From Rhyzopertha dominica (taxonomy: Eukaryota > Arthropoda > Insecta > Coleoptera > Bostrichidae): a stretch of DNA of 64,000 nucleotides. How positions within the stretch are numbered: position 1 is the first letter of the stretch; each line of letters starts with the position of its first letter. The DNA lies in assembly GCA_025024175.1 (NCBI GenBank), contig QCXZ01000075.1, positions 1,488,001-1,552,000 of the forward strand, read 5' to 3'. Under the pieces are notes generated by a model. It was not told where the DNA came from. It was given only the letters and a program-made list of their open reading frames with translations, and did no database searches. Shown here piece after piece: positions 1-10,109 of this stretch. Position numbers and translations under genes: made by a program.

Positions 1-230
1 CTATTCTAAATTCTTTATTTGATCATTGATTTCATGTTTGTGCTTTTGACATGCAGGCTACTTTTTTGTTTGAAGTCAAGATTACTTGTTTCGATTTTGA
101 CAATGTCAGGTTTATAAATTCTTTTGTATTCTTTTTTACACAATGAGGCACTGATGATGGCTAATTATAGCTGAAAGCGCTTTGCCTATTCATTAAATAT
201 AAAAAATGTTAAAGTTAAATTAAAACTGTT
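1..230 (+). mobile_element. Terminal fragment of a Penelope-like element
   Basis: No coding sequence is visible here. The stretch resembles the terminal repeat of the Penelope-like element at 20571-20787: both have a T-rich lead and a ribozyme-like core with a GGCTA/TAGCT-type stem, then GAAAGCGCTT. The body of the element must lie left of the window or be lost. Assignment to the Penelope-like class is by this resemblance and by knowledge that these elements carry hammerhead ribozymes in their terminal repeats. Confidence 0.5.
146..187 (+). ncRNA. Hammerhead ribozyme motif (Penelope-type)
   Basis: Stem I is AGGCA (146-150) paired with TGCCT (183-187). The conserved CTGATGA is at 151-157. Stem II is GGCTA (159-163) with TAGCT (168-172, one G-U pair). 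GAAA follows at 173-176, then palindromic GCGC (177-180) and the cleavage-site TT (181-182). One extra T (158) sits between CTGATGA and stem II. A 2-bp or dimeric stem III is typical of minimal hammerheads in Penelope-like elements. All core nucleotides are present, so self-cleavage is plausible but not shown. Confidence 0.6.
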
Positions 231-737
231 GTATCAATAGAAAGTTTGAAAAAACCATTTACGTATTTTCTAACTGGGTCTGGTTTTGTATTCGATTCAT
301 TTTTAATGCAAATGTGGGGTGACATTATGCAGATATGTAATTGCTAATAATCTTGTATAGCCTTGAATAAAAATGTCTGATCGGTCATTACACTCTTTCC
401 TGTTCCTATAGCAATTAATAAAAAATTCATCGTTCGAAGTAATTCACGCTATATATCGAAACTGCTTTCGCAAACCACCCAAAACTATAGTTTTGTTGAA
501 TGAAATAGATTATCTTGTTATATTTTGGGAATCCGTTCCTTGTGATCGCGTTATATTGATTAGTAAATTAAACGATTGGGGGGGGGGAGTGGTCGAGACA
601 TCCAATTTGATTTACATTAGAGTAAGTAAACAAAAGTAACAGATCCTAGGAGTACTGATTGCTGGACTAGTATTATAAATAACAAGCTTAAAAAAACGTC
701 GAAAGTATGTTAAATGTATAGTTCGTTATTGGCCTTC
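231..737. other. Intergenic, no gene seen
   Basis: This is the upstream region of the first odorant receptor gene. It contains a G-run near 580-588 and no exon or RNA that I can support. The promoter of OR-A should lie here, but no specific element is identifiable. Confidence 0.4.
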
Positions 738-2179
738 ATGATGAATGCATAGCCTTTTAAAGGTACTTTTTTATAGGTCTTATTTCATTAATAATCCCAG
801 ATCATGCTGAGCCCTTTCACTAGTTTCTCGTCATTTTAGATGAATACTTACCATTTTTTCGGAAGACCATGATGCTTTACTACGAGAACGTGTTTGTGAG
901 AATACTGTGCAAGATATATCTACCCCTGTTCTTTCTAATGCATGCTTCTGCCATGGTTCAAAGCTTAGTCCAAGAACGAAAAACTGACCATTTATACAAT
1001 AGTATGATGTTAATGATTAATGTCCATGTGAGTTCCTCGAGGAAATTTATAAGATCGGAGATTTGACCCTTTGACTTTACAGCAAGTAATTACTGTTGTC
1101 ATGGTTGAAGCAGCATACCACGACATAATGCATATGGATGAATTAATAAGGGAGATATTTTGGTCACAAAATGGCGCCCCTAAATGGCTGAAGCAGAATA
1201 TTCGACAGCTGACGCAAACTTTCAAAATAGTATTAACCTTTGTATTTGTGTGCATCATCATCTTATGCATGAATGCAGTCTTATTCGGAATACACCCTGA
1301 TTGGCCAATAATCAACAAGAACGATCAGATTCGATACGTAATTTTTCTTATAGCGTTCATCATATACGCCATTGGATCTTGTATAATAATTTACGTGTAC
1401 GCTTGTATGTTTTTTTATGTCTGCATACACATCTACGTGCAGATGGCTTTGTTAACAGACTACTTGAGAAATCTTTCCGATGGTTTGATAGACATGGAAG
1501 ACGATCGATTTAATCAGTTTGTGAAAGAGCGAATGCTTTTTGTCATAAAGCAACATTGTAAACTGAGCATGTTAGTATCCTTTAAGAAGATCTTCACCTT
1601 TTGAAAGAGAATCATTTTAGGTTTGCCAAAAAAGTGACCCAGACATTCGGCTTTAAAAATCTAGCCATTCTGCTTACTACTGCGATGGTGTCCTTCTCCA
1701 TTTGTTTATATTTGATTATAAAAGTAAGCTATTAATAAAAGCTTTTGTAAAAATAAACAAAGAAATCATTTCAGAGGAGGGAATATTCCGTCTTCGTGCC
1801 AGTCATCTTCTTTATAGTTCCTTCCCTTTACTGTATTACTGGAGAACTCTTTTCATTTGGGGTGACAGATTTTTATAATCTCTAGTGTTATTACAGACGA
1901 TTTTAACCTTTCAGTTCGAAGAATTTTCATCCCAGTTTTATAACCGTTACTGGTATAAATGGAACAAAGAAAACAGGAGAACTGCTTTGCTATTTTTAAT
2001 TTTTACTCAACGTGAGCAGGTTATCCAAATATTTCCCGCGCACTATGCGCGGATAGAGTACATATTGTGGGTAGGTATACTTTACATTTGAAGTTAATTT
2101 TTATTAACATGCATTTTTTCAGACCGTCAGAGCACTATACAGCGTTTTAACATTGTTAAAATCTACTCAATTTCAATAA
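738..2179 (+). CDS. Odorant receptor OR-A (stop codon in first exon)
   Basis: Seven-transmembrane insect odorant receptor, which would act as the tuning subunit of an Orco-gated cation channel in olfactory neuron dendrites. Exons: 738-762, 840-1027, 1083-1570, 1621-1723, 1775-1861, 1915-2070, 2123-2179, all joined by GT-AG and in frame, about 367 residues. Hydrophobic segments occur in each exon. The motif HPDWPIINKN in exon 3 and the C-terminal YILW/ALYSVLTLL are shared with the three neighbouring receptors. Oddity: by alignment with OR-B, OR-C and OR-D, exon 1 reads ATG ATG AAT GCA TAG CCT TTT AAA G, so the expected start is cut by a TAG at 750-752. Translation could begin at the Met pair early in exon 2, losing the cytoplasmic N-terminus but keeping TM1, or the gene is a very young pseudogene. 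Exon 5 is one codon shorter than in the others. Confidence 0.82.
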
Positions 2180-2389
2180 AATGTAGGTATAAAATAAAGT
2201 AATACTATTACCACAAGTCGTTTTAATTGCAATCTACAATTCATATAAGAGCATTTTCACACCAATATCATACAAGATTTTTTCTTTGTGGATGTGAATA
2301 TTCTAATATTTTCATACAAGTTGTAACATTTAAAATCAACATCGAACTACCCAGAAAATACTATTACTAAGATCATTTTTTCAAACTGC

Positions 2390-2860
2390 GAGTCCTTCTG
2401 AACATATATGGTTTCAGCAAGATGGTGCACCGCCCCATTTTTCAGTCAATGTTCGTGGACATTTGAATGGAATATTTCCAGACAGATGGATTGGTAGCGC
2501 GAAGCGATAGAATGCCCAGCACGTTCCCCTGATCTGACGCCGCTTGATTTTTTCCGGTGGGGGAATCTGAAAAATCGTATTTATACCGATCGGCCACATA
2601 ACGCAGACATTTAAAAGGACGAATCATGGCAGAAATTCAGAACTTACCTCCAAATATGCTACAAAGAACATTAGAAAACGTTTACTCAAGACTGCATTAC
2701 TGCCAGGATGTAAATGGGGAATATTTTGAGCATCTTCTGGCTTTTTTGTCCAGTTTAGCGATAGAAAAAATTATTTCCATTCTTTTCGTTCCTTGTCAGG
2801 CTTAATTATTGTATTAACACTTTTCTCAACTCAGAAGCAATAAATTGTTCAAGTGTGATA
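2390..2860 (+). pseudogene. Tc1/mariner-type transposase fragment
   Basis: The plus strand encodes WFQQDGAPPHFSVNVRG followed, after a frameshift, by ARSPDLTPLDFFRWGNLK. These are the second and third catalytic blocks of a DDE/D transposase related to the copies at 17.8-21.1, 41.6-43.0 and 56.5-56.9 kb. The first catalytic block and the N-terminal DNA-binding region are missing, and frame breaks make it inactive. No clear terminal repeats are visible. The following bases to about 3120 look like noncoding tail of the same element. Confidence 0.6.
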
Positions 2861-3149
2861 CATTTTTGAAATCGGGAAATATATCCTTATCAATGATGTG
2901 TCTTTTGACCCACTTCCCATTAAAAAAAAATGCAACTTGCGCCCATATCTGGGAAACTAGAGCCTACCTAATAGGCCCATGCACAATTTCAGAAAAACCG
3001 GTCGAACAGAACCTAAATATATTTTTTTTATTTTACACGTATTATTGTAATAGGACAGCTGGTGTTATCTTTGAGCGTTGTAGATATTGTCTGCAAATTT
3101 TTCGCTTTGTAATTCAGTACTAGTTAATTTAAAAATTTTGCAGGCAAAT

Positions 3150-3530
3150 AAATCCAATGTACTCCTCAAAAATTAATTCTATAGATTTCGAATGGGAATG
3201 ACACATAATTAGGATCGAACAGCAAAAAAAAACTAATACGTTTTTAAGTATTCTCGCATTTAAGGACGGTATTAAAACTTAATACTACAGTTAGAGTACT
3301 TATAGGATGACATACGTATATTCATTTTTGCGCTCATATTCTGTCTGGTAGCTAGGTAGCGTAACGTATATTAAATTTTAAAAAATATTTGTTGAAATTA
3401 ATGTTTCTTACTGCTTTATTACTAACATGATGGCACGTAAGTAAATATTTGCTAACAGTTGAGTGAATTAGTTTATAATGAAAATGAAACCGGCACCTTT
3501 TAAAGGTGTGTATGTTTTTTGAGCTTATTT
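3150..3530 (+). repeat. Upstream half of a tandem duplication (OR promoter and exon 1)
   Basis: This stretch is closely similar, in the same orientation, to 4005-4390. Shared blocks include GCGTTTTTAAGTATTCT-like, TTAATACTACAGTTA and the receptor first exon with its splice donor. The unit therefore includes the putative OR promoter plus exon 1. It gave rise to the broken receptor at 3478 and the live first exon of OR-B at 4338. Confidence 0.65.
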
Positions 3531-3850
3531 GCCTTGAAAGAATGCTATAGTTCCTATAAAAAGCTCAATATTTGCGTCTATTTCCTCGAAATATAATTAC
3601 GTTGTACTACAAAAACATATTCGTGAGGCTGTTCCTTAAAATTTATCTCACGTTATATTTGTTAAGATTGTTACTGCAGTCAAAGGATGGAAGGCCAATC
3701 ACCTGTACAACGCTATAACTCTATTTGTCAGGGTTCGCGTAAAACAATTTTATAGCTGAACGAAAGGCATTATTACGAAATGAACTAATGCACAAGATTT
3801 TTTGGTAATTTAGCGAAGCAAACAACCGTTTAGTGGAGTTTAAGTTTTAA
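3478..3850 (+). pseudogene. Odorant receptor pseudogene, 5' part
   Basis: Exon 1 (3478-3505) is intact: ATG, a short polar leader ending PAPFK, then a GTGTG donor. Exon 2 is recognisable at about 3585-3750 by near-identity to OR-B (ACTACAAAAACATATTCGTG, AAAGGATGGAAGGCCAATCA) but it has deletions, a lost donor and frame breaks. A short piece of exon 3 at 3778-3845 matches the GAACTAATGCACAAGAT block of OR-B, then meets a stop. No later exons follow. It is a decayed partial duplicate of OR-B. Confidence 0.8.
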
Positions 3851-4337
3851 GTTTATATGCTGCTAATATGCCTTCTTTAAGTATAATTAAACCTTTTGAC
3901 ATAAAGCTTTTTAGTGACATTCCTGAAAAGTCAAAATATATTGCTATGGAAACGGGATTCTGTTACTATACACCTAACAGTCAAAATTAACTATCACTCC
4001 AATCCAATGTACATACATCTCAAAAATTAATTTTATAAATGTCCAAAAGAAATGACATGTAACTAGGATGTAATTGCAAGAAAAATGCACTAATGCGTTT
4101 TTAAGTATTCTTGCATTTAACAACGGTATTAAAAGTTAATACTACAGTTAAATATGCGCAATTTCTATATTGTTAGTTCCTAGTTGATGTAATGTATATT
4201 CAACTTTGAGCTCATATTTTGTCCGGTAGCTAGATAGAGCATCGTCTTTGTTGAAGTTATTGGCTTTTTTACTGCTATATTGCTGGCAAACGTTAAGAAT
4301 CGAATCAGTTAAATAGAATAATTGTCACTAGTTCATA

Positions 4338-7300
4338 ATGAATTTAAAACCGGAATCTTTTAAGGGTATGTATGTTTTTGAGCTTATTTATCGTGACAAT
4401 CAATGGCACCCGAAAAGACCTGAGGGCAAAACAGTTGCATTAAATTTATGACCTTTAGGTTTTAAAAATTTATAACGAACTATTATAAGAGTTTAGTAGA
4501 CAGTCGGTTGTTTTATTTAAATCTAGAACACTTGGTAGATTCTTTCTAAGAAGATTTCTAAATTGTACACAAAATTATATTCTTCAGTTTGTTAAATCAC
4601 ATTTGTCCATTATCTTAATAGCAAGCTTACCACAATAATAATAATAATAATAATCATAATAATACACTTTATTATTTAGCACAAGGCTAGTATTTGATAC
4701 ATTGGAAAATAACATCTATTAATTTAATATTCAACATGAATACACAAAACAAATTAAACAATATTCGCACGCTACCCAGTGCCTGTAATATAAACCAGCA
4801 ACTGTGATTTGAAGCATCTAAGAGATTTAGCAGATCTAACATGAAGTGGCAATGAATTGTATTTTATAAAACCTTTAAAAAATAGAGATTTTAGAGGTAG
4901 TTGCGTAAGTTCTATTCACAAATATATCACCAGCATTTTGAGTTTCATACTGATGAACATCATGTGCCCCAACTATCATTTTTGTTAGGTAAGGTGGCAT
5001 GAGATTATTTATTATTTTATATATAAAGACCATCGTAAGATACAGCACCCTATCCGTAATATTCAACCACTGTAGAGCAATCAACGTAGTCCTAATCGGC
5101 GTGAGCCTGGTACACTTCAGAATAATTCTCATTGCACGATTTTGAAGTTTTTGCAAGCAAGACATCTTGTTAAGGTTGAACTGGAACACTATCGACGCAC
5201 AGTATTCAAAATGAGGTTGTATAATAGTTTTATATACTCTAATGGTCGTTTCCATGGAGAGGAATTTACCCACTATTGATAAAAAGAACAACTTTTTAGA
5301 TATTTTCTTTTGCATGTAGTTAAAGTGCTCATCAAACGATAACAAGCAGTAAATTATGAGACCTAGGTATTTATATATCCTTACAATATCAATTCTACAA
5401 TTGCAAATATGCAAATCTATTGTATCTAAATCTAAAAATTTATATTTGTATTTAGTAGTCACAATCATACCCTTAGTCTTTGATACATTAAGCTTTAATC
5501 TATTTGAAGCTAGATACTGCTCTACCTTTCCAAGAGTTTTATTCATTTTTGCTATTGCTACATCTAAATTACAATCACTTTCAACAAGTTATGTATCATC
5601 TGCAAATAAATTTACAAAATCACAACCAACAAACAAATCAATATCATTAATATATATCACACTCCCATGAGGTACCCCACATTAACTCACCGCCTCTTCC
5701 GAAACTATGTCCCCAATCCTGACTCTCTGTTTTCTACTACTTAAATAATTAGCCAACCACTCGTGCACCTTTCCCTGAAAACCATATTGAAATAATTTTC
5801 TGAGCAATATCGACCTGTCAGTTGTCTCAGAAGCTCGCTTTAAATCGAGAAAAACACAAACAATATACTTATTAATGTTAATATCGGCATAAAATTTACT
5901 GAGAGTCAACTAAAGGGCACTTTTACAAGAGTGGTTTTGCATAAATCCGGATTGATAAGGCAACAATATTTCATATTTTTCTACGTGCTGTAAGAGTTGT
6001 CTGTAAACTACCATTTCCAATATCTTCTCAACAACAGGCAAAGTATTAATTGGTCTAAATTCGCTGCACTCAATAGTGTTTGTCACCTTTGGTATAGGAA
6101 ATATAGTTCTAATTTTAATGAAGTTGGGCACACAAGCACCAGACAGTGAAGTGTTAATGAAATTCAAAATAACATGACCTATAGTTTGAAATATTCTTTT
6201 TAGGATTCTAGAGTTAGTGCAATCATTCACATTGAATTTATTATCCAGATTATTAACTATTTCCCTTAGTTGACTCATGTCCACTCGGCTGAATTCCGAT
6301 AAATTTGCATACATATTGCTGTTTTTAAATTGACATGAATCATTGTAATCTATATCACTGACAATTGAACCAATACTTTGTATAAAATTATTATTGAACC
6401 TATTCGCATTCTCCACAGTATCTCTTACCAAAATCATATGATCATCACAGTAGAAGCGAACACAACAATAGTCACACTGATTTTTTGTATTTACAAGTTT
6501 TTTTAATGTTTTCCACATCATACTGGAGTAATCCTTAAAACAATCAATTTTTGTGGTATTAACGTCGCTTTTTCTTCCTAAGTAAACCTACAACCTCATT
6601 CCGCTTTGATTTATACAGCTGCCAACTGAGCACACTGTTTTGCTGGTTACTACTCCTAAACGCTTTATATGCAATGTCCCGTTCTCTAATTTTGTTTTTA
6701 ACATCACTATCAAATTAAGGTAACCCATTTTTTATATTAAAAGTAATAATCGCTGCAACTGCATTGACCACTTCTTCACAGTTTTTTCTAAATTCCACTG
6801 GAAGGAAAGATTGCAGACTTTAGCATGTTTGTCTATTCTAGATGATTATCTACCATTTCTTCGGAAAGTAATGATGTTATACTACAAAAACATATTCGTG
6901 AGGCAGTTCTGTAAAATCTATCTCACGCTATATTTTCTCATTCACTCATCTGTTATGATTGTTACTGCAGTCAAAGGATGGAAGGCCAATCATCTGTACA
7001 ACGCTATAACTTTGTTTATCAGTATCCACGTAAGGCAATTTTGTAGCCGAATAAAAGGCATTATTGACCACTAAATTTTTCAGGAGGTAGCAACCGTTAT
7101 TTTAGTAGAAGTGGTACACAGTCACGTAATGCATATGGATGAACTAATGCACAAGATGTTTTGGTCAACCAGCGGAGCAACCAAGCGTTTAATGGAGAAC
7201 TTGCACCAACTAATCCAAATCATTAAAATCATTTTTTCCGTAGGACTTATAAGTATCATTATCGTATGTATCGGTGCAGTTTTGTACCAGATACATCCTG

Positions 7301-8830
7301 ATTGGCCCATCATTAATAAAAATAATCCTCTGCAATATGCAATTCTTCTTGTTGCATTTAGTGCTCAATGTTTAGGGGGCGGTATCATCGCTTATATATA
7401 TTGTTCAATGTTTTTTTATACCTGCATTCATGTTCACGTACAGATGGGTATGCTGACTGAATATCTGAAGCATCTTTCTAAAGATGCCATTTTGAGAAAT
7501 AATAATCGGCTTGTGAAGAACAGAATGCTGTTAATAATAAAACAACATTGTAGATTAAGCAGGTTAGTGTTCTAAGGCAATCGCAGAACTGCAGATACAG
7601 AATTTTTATTGTAGGTTTGCTAAAGAAGTAACTCGCAATTTTGGTGATATATATCTAGCAATACCCTTGCTTACTTCAATGGTATATTTTTCAGCCAATC
7701 TTTACGTAACGGTTCAAGTAAGTTATATAGTAGGTCATCCCGTTATCCCTAGATTTTTAGGCCAAAATATAACGATTTTGTTATTGGATTTTTCTGAAAA
7801 ACGCTTCGTCAAAGTTGATATTTAAAAATCGTTTTTTACGATATAATCCACAGTTTTGGTGGTATCTAAGTGTACCCCTAAATTATTGTTAACATTACTG
7901 TAAAAACAAATGAATATCGGGGGGTTTGTAACCTTCAACCCCCCCCCCCCAACTTTTCTTGACGTACTTACGCCCATGAGACCAGCGGATTTTTTTCTAG
8001 TATAAAACTTCATTGTCAGTTTTTTGGTCTCTTGTAATTTTTAGACAAAATGCTTAGATTCAGAGATGAACGCTGTTTTGTGAAATTTTCCACCTTGTCT
8101 ATTAATAATAATGTAATATTATTGATTTATTTTCCACTGTAGCATGTAAAGCCAAATTATTGCCATATTGGAGACCAAAAAAACTGACAGTGAAGTTTTA
8201 TACTAAAAAAATCCGCTGGTCTCATGGGCGTACGTACACATATTCATGTGTTTTACAGTAACTTTATCAATAAATTAGGGGTACAATTAGATGTACAGTT
8301 AGATGTATTTTGGCCTCAAGAATCTAGGGTTAACAGGATGACCTACTAATTCGCAACACCCTGGATAATACACATTCTATATAACGAAATGACAGCTAAG
8401 TTATATATGAATTTTTTAGGAGCGTCTTTCAACAATGGTTATCTATTTAATCAGCTTCATTCTAGTCCCATGTCTCTACTGCATTACCGGCGAATTGTTT
8501 TCATCGGGGGTAACAACTTTTAGTCACAGTCACATTATAATACTTAATTATTACTTTTCAGTTTGAGAAATTTTCGGTTCAGCTATACAAGTGCTGTTGG
8601 TACGAATGGAACCACGAAAATAGAAAGACTACACTGCTGTTTTTGATATTCAGTCAACGTGTTTATGTTATACGGGTATTTCCACCTATTTGTGCCAGAG
8701 TGACTTATATATTTTGGGTACATAAATTTTGTAATTATCAAACTATCGAGGGGTGTAAAAATAACTTCTTTTTCAGACCCTCAGGATGCTGTATAGTGCT
8801 TTAGCAGTTCTAAAGTCTACAATAATTTGA
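4338..8830 (+). CDS. Odorant receptor OR-B
   Basis: Complete insect odorant receptor, 365 residues. Exons: 4338-4365, 6842-7029, 7084-7562, 7615-7717, 8420-8509, 8562-8717, 8777-8830; all sites are GT-AG and the frame is continuous. The start follows the short-leader pattern of the family (MNLKPESFK joined to DDYLPFLRK). TM1 lies in exon 2, TM2-TM5 in exons 3-4 with HPDWPIINKN in the loop, TM6 in exon 5 (ITGELFSSG end), and the conserved C-terminal TM7 region in exons 6-7. The first intron is 2.5 kb because a LINE sits in it, and intron 4 is enlarged by a foldback element. It is a same-strand tandem paralogue of OR-A, OR-C and OR-D. Orco pairing and olfactory function are family knowledge; the ligand is unknown. 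Confidence 0.9.
4634..4664. repeat. (AAT)n microsatellite
   Basis: About ten AAT/AAC-type triplets with one CAT interruption. It sits exactly at the 3' end of the minus-strand LINE that follows, so it is best read as the microsatellite tail of that element. Confidence 0.85.
4634..6810 (-). mobile_element. 5'-truncated LINE (non-LTR retrotransposon), decayed
   Basis: The minus strand encodes a reverse transcriptase in pieces at 6521-5910, 5909-5682 and 5546-4875, with leader remnants up to about 6810. Visible blocks: a FRPINTLPVVEKILE finger motif, PYQSGFMQNHS, VFLDLKRA (catalytic D present), the CGVPHGS turn, LFADDT (the YADD-like box), and a C-terminal IQPHFEYC...LQKLQNRAMR region. Stops at 5909 and 5681 and a deletion after the VPHGS turn make it inactive. 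No endonuclease domain remains. Layout and microsatellite tail suggest a CR1/Jockey-like clade; the exact clade is uncertain. It lies in intron 1 of OR-B, antisense to the gene. Confidence 0.85.
7730..8347. mobile_element. Foldback/MITE element with long terminal inverted repeats
   Basis: The outer ends are complementary: TAGGTCATCCCGTTATCCCT at the left against AGGGTTAACAGGATGACCTA at the right. A second inverted pair lies inside, with CGCCCATGAGACCAGCGGAT near 7971-7990 against ATCCGCTGGTCTCATGGGCG near 8210-8229. No coding sequence is present. It lies in intron 4 of OR-B. The nested inverted pairs mean the transcript of this intron could fold into a long hairpin. Confidence 0.75.
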
Positions 8831-10109
8831 GGAAGATATTTGTATCGGTAGCAGTCATATTTAATATATCAGTTACGGTAATTACATCCTTTGTTTGCCA
8901 GAGCAAAAATGTAAATTGTATTTAACAGATATTAAAATTATATTGATTCTGATAAAAGCAACGAAGGGTACGTAGTTTGTACATGTCGTATTGTACCTTT
9001 ATCCTATATACCTTTAACTTTTGTCAACTTCATTCTGTGGACACTAATCACTAATGCATTAACACTTAATTTTTTTGGCATTTAACCCTTATAATGTCCT
9101 AGAAATCCTCGCGTATTCAACAATGCTTAATAAAACTATTGGGAAGAAAATAGTAACAAGTGCCCTGTTTTCGGTCCGTGTATGCTTTGTCTTCTAAGAA
9201 CATTGGTTATTGAAAAAGGTCTCACAATTTTTGTTTCGCTATTCGGGGATAGTTTGATCAGCAGGTCTAGCATATATGGAGCAACATGTGATACAAGTAG
9301 GAGCTTATTGGCCCTTTCATTACAATATTTATGTACTTGTGGTGCTTATCTGTTATCATATCAGTGTTGAACTGGTTGTAGCTGGTGATCGTGCCATTTG
9401 TTCTTCTGTAGAATTACGTGAATGCTTGTTTTAAATACATCCGTGTTCGCCATAATTAGTAAAATTTGCAAAAGCGTAAGGTGTACAAAATTTGATGGGG
9501 AATTTAATTTTTCAAACCGCATATCTCTAGGTTGTTTAGTTTTGAAGGTATTAATTTTGTTCAAACAAGCCGCAAATGTCAAAATTTTTAAAAAACTTCA
9601 AATAACCACAAAACACTCAGATTAACAAAGTGATAATGAAATTCAACGAGGATTCTAAAAATGTCATAATATACTCTATTTAAATTAACAAACTTACCCT
9701 GTAATATCCCTCGTTTTGCGTCTAGCAAAATATACGAAATTTGTTTCATATTACGAACCCATTATTAAAACATATCCCTAGTATTTCCGGCTGCCCTATA
9801 TAAATTATACACGCTGGGCTTTGTAAAGACATTCATTAGTATAGATTTGTAAATATTTTCTTATTTGAATTAAATATTGGATTCAGGATACCATTTCCTT
9901 GGAAGCTAATGACATCATTTTGTTTTGTACGATTCTATATAGTTACATACAGACAGGAAGTGTTTACGAGAAAACAAGTGGTATAGTAGTTTCCAATAGT
10001 TTTTATCCTATTTATTATTAATTTACTTATAATCTGTAGATTGCTGATAAGGATTTACGTTGTCATTATCATATACGCTTGTTAATAATTTAGGCAATTT
10101 GACAGAAAC
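8831..10109. other. Intergenic between OR-B and OR-C
   Basis: No receptor exon, RNA gene or transposase block could be supported. Short open frames on both strands at 9182-9625 overlap each other and match nothing I recognise. The promoter of OR-C should lie in the right part of this stretch. Confidence 0.4.

Noticed and set aside
9182..9625. Short overlapping frames on both strands between OR-B and OR-C
   Set aside because: No homology recognised, no splice context; likely chance frames in noncoding or old repeat sequence.
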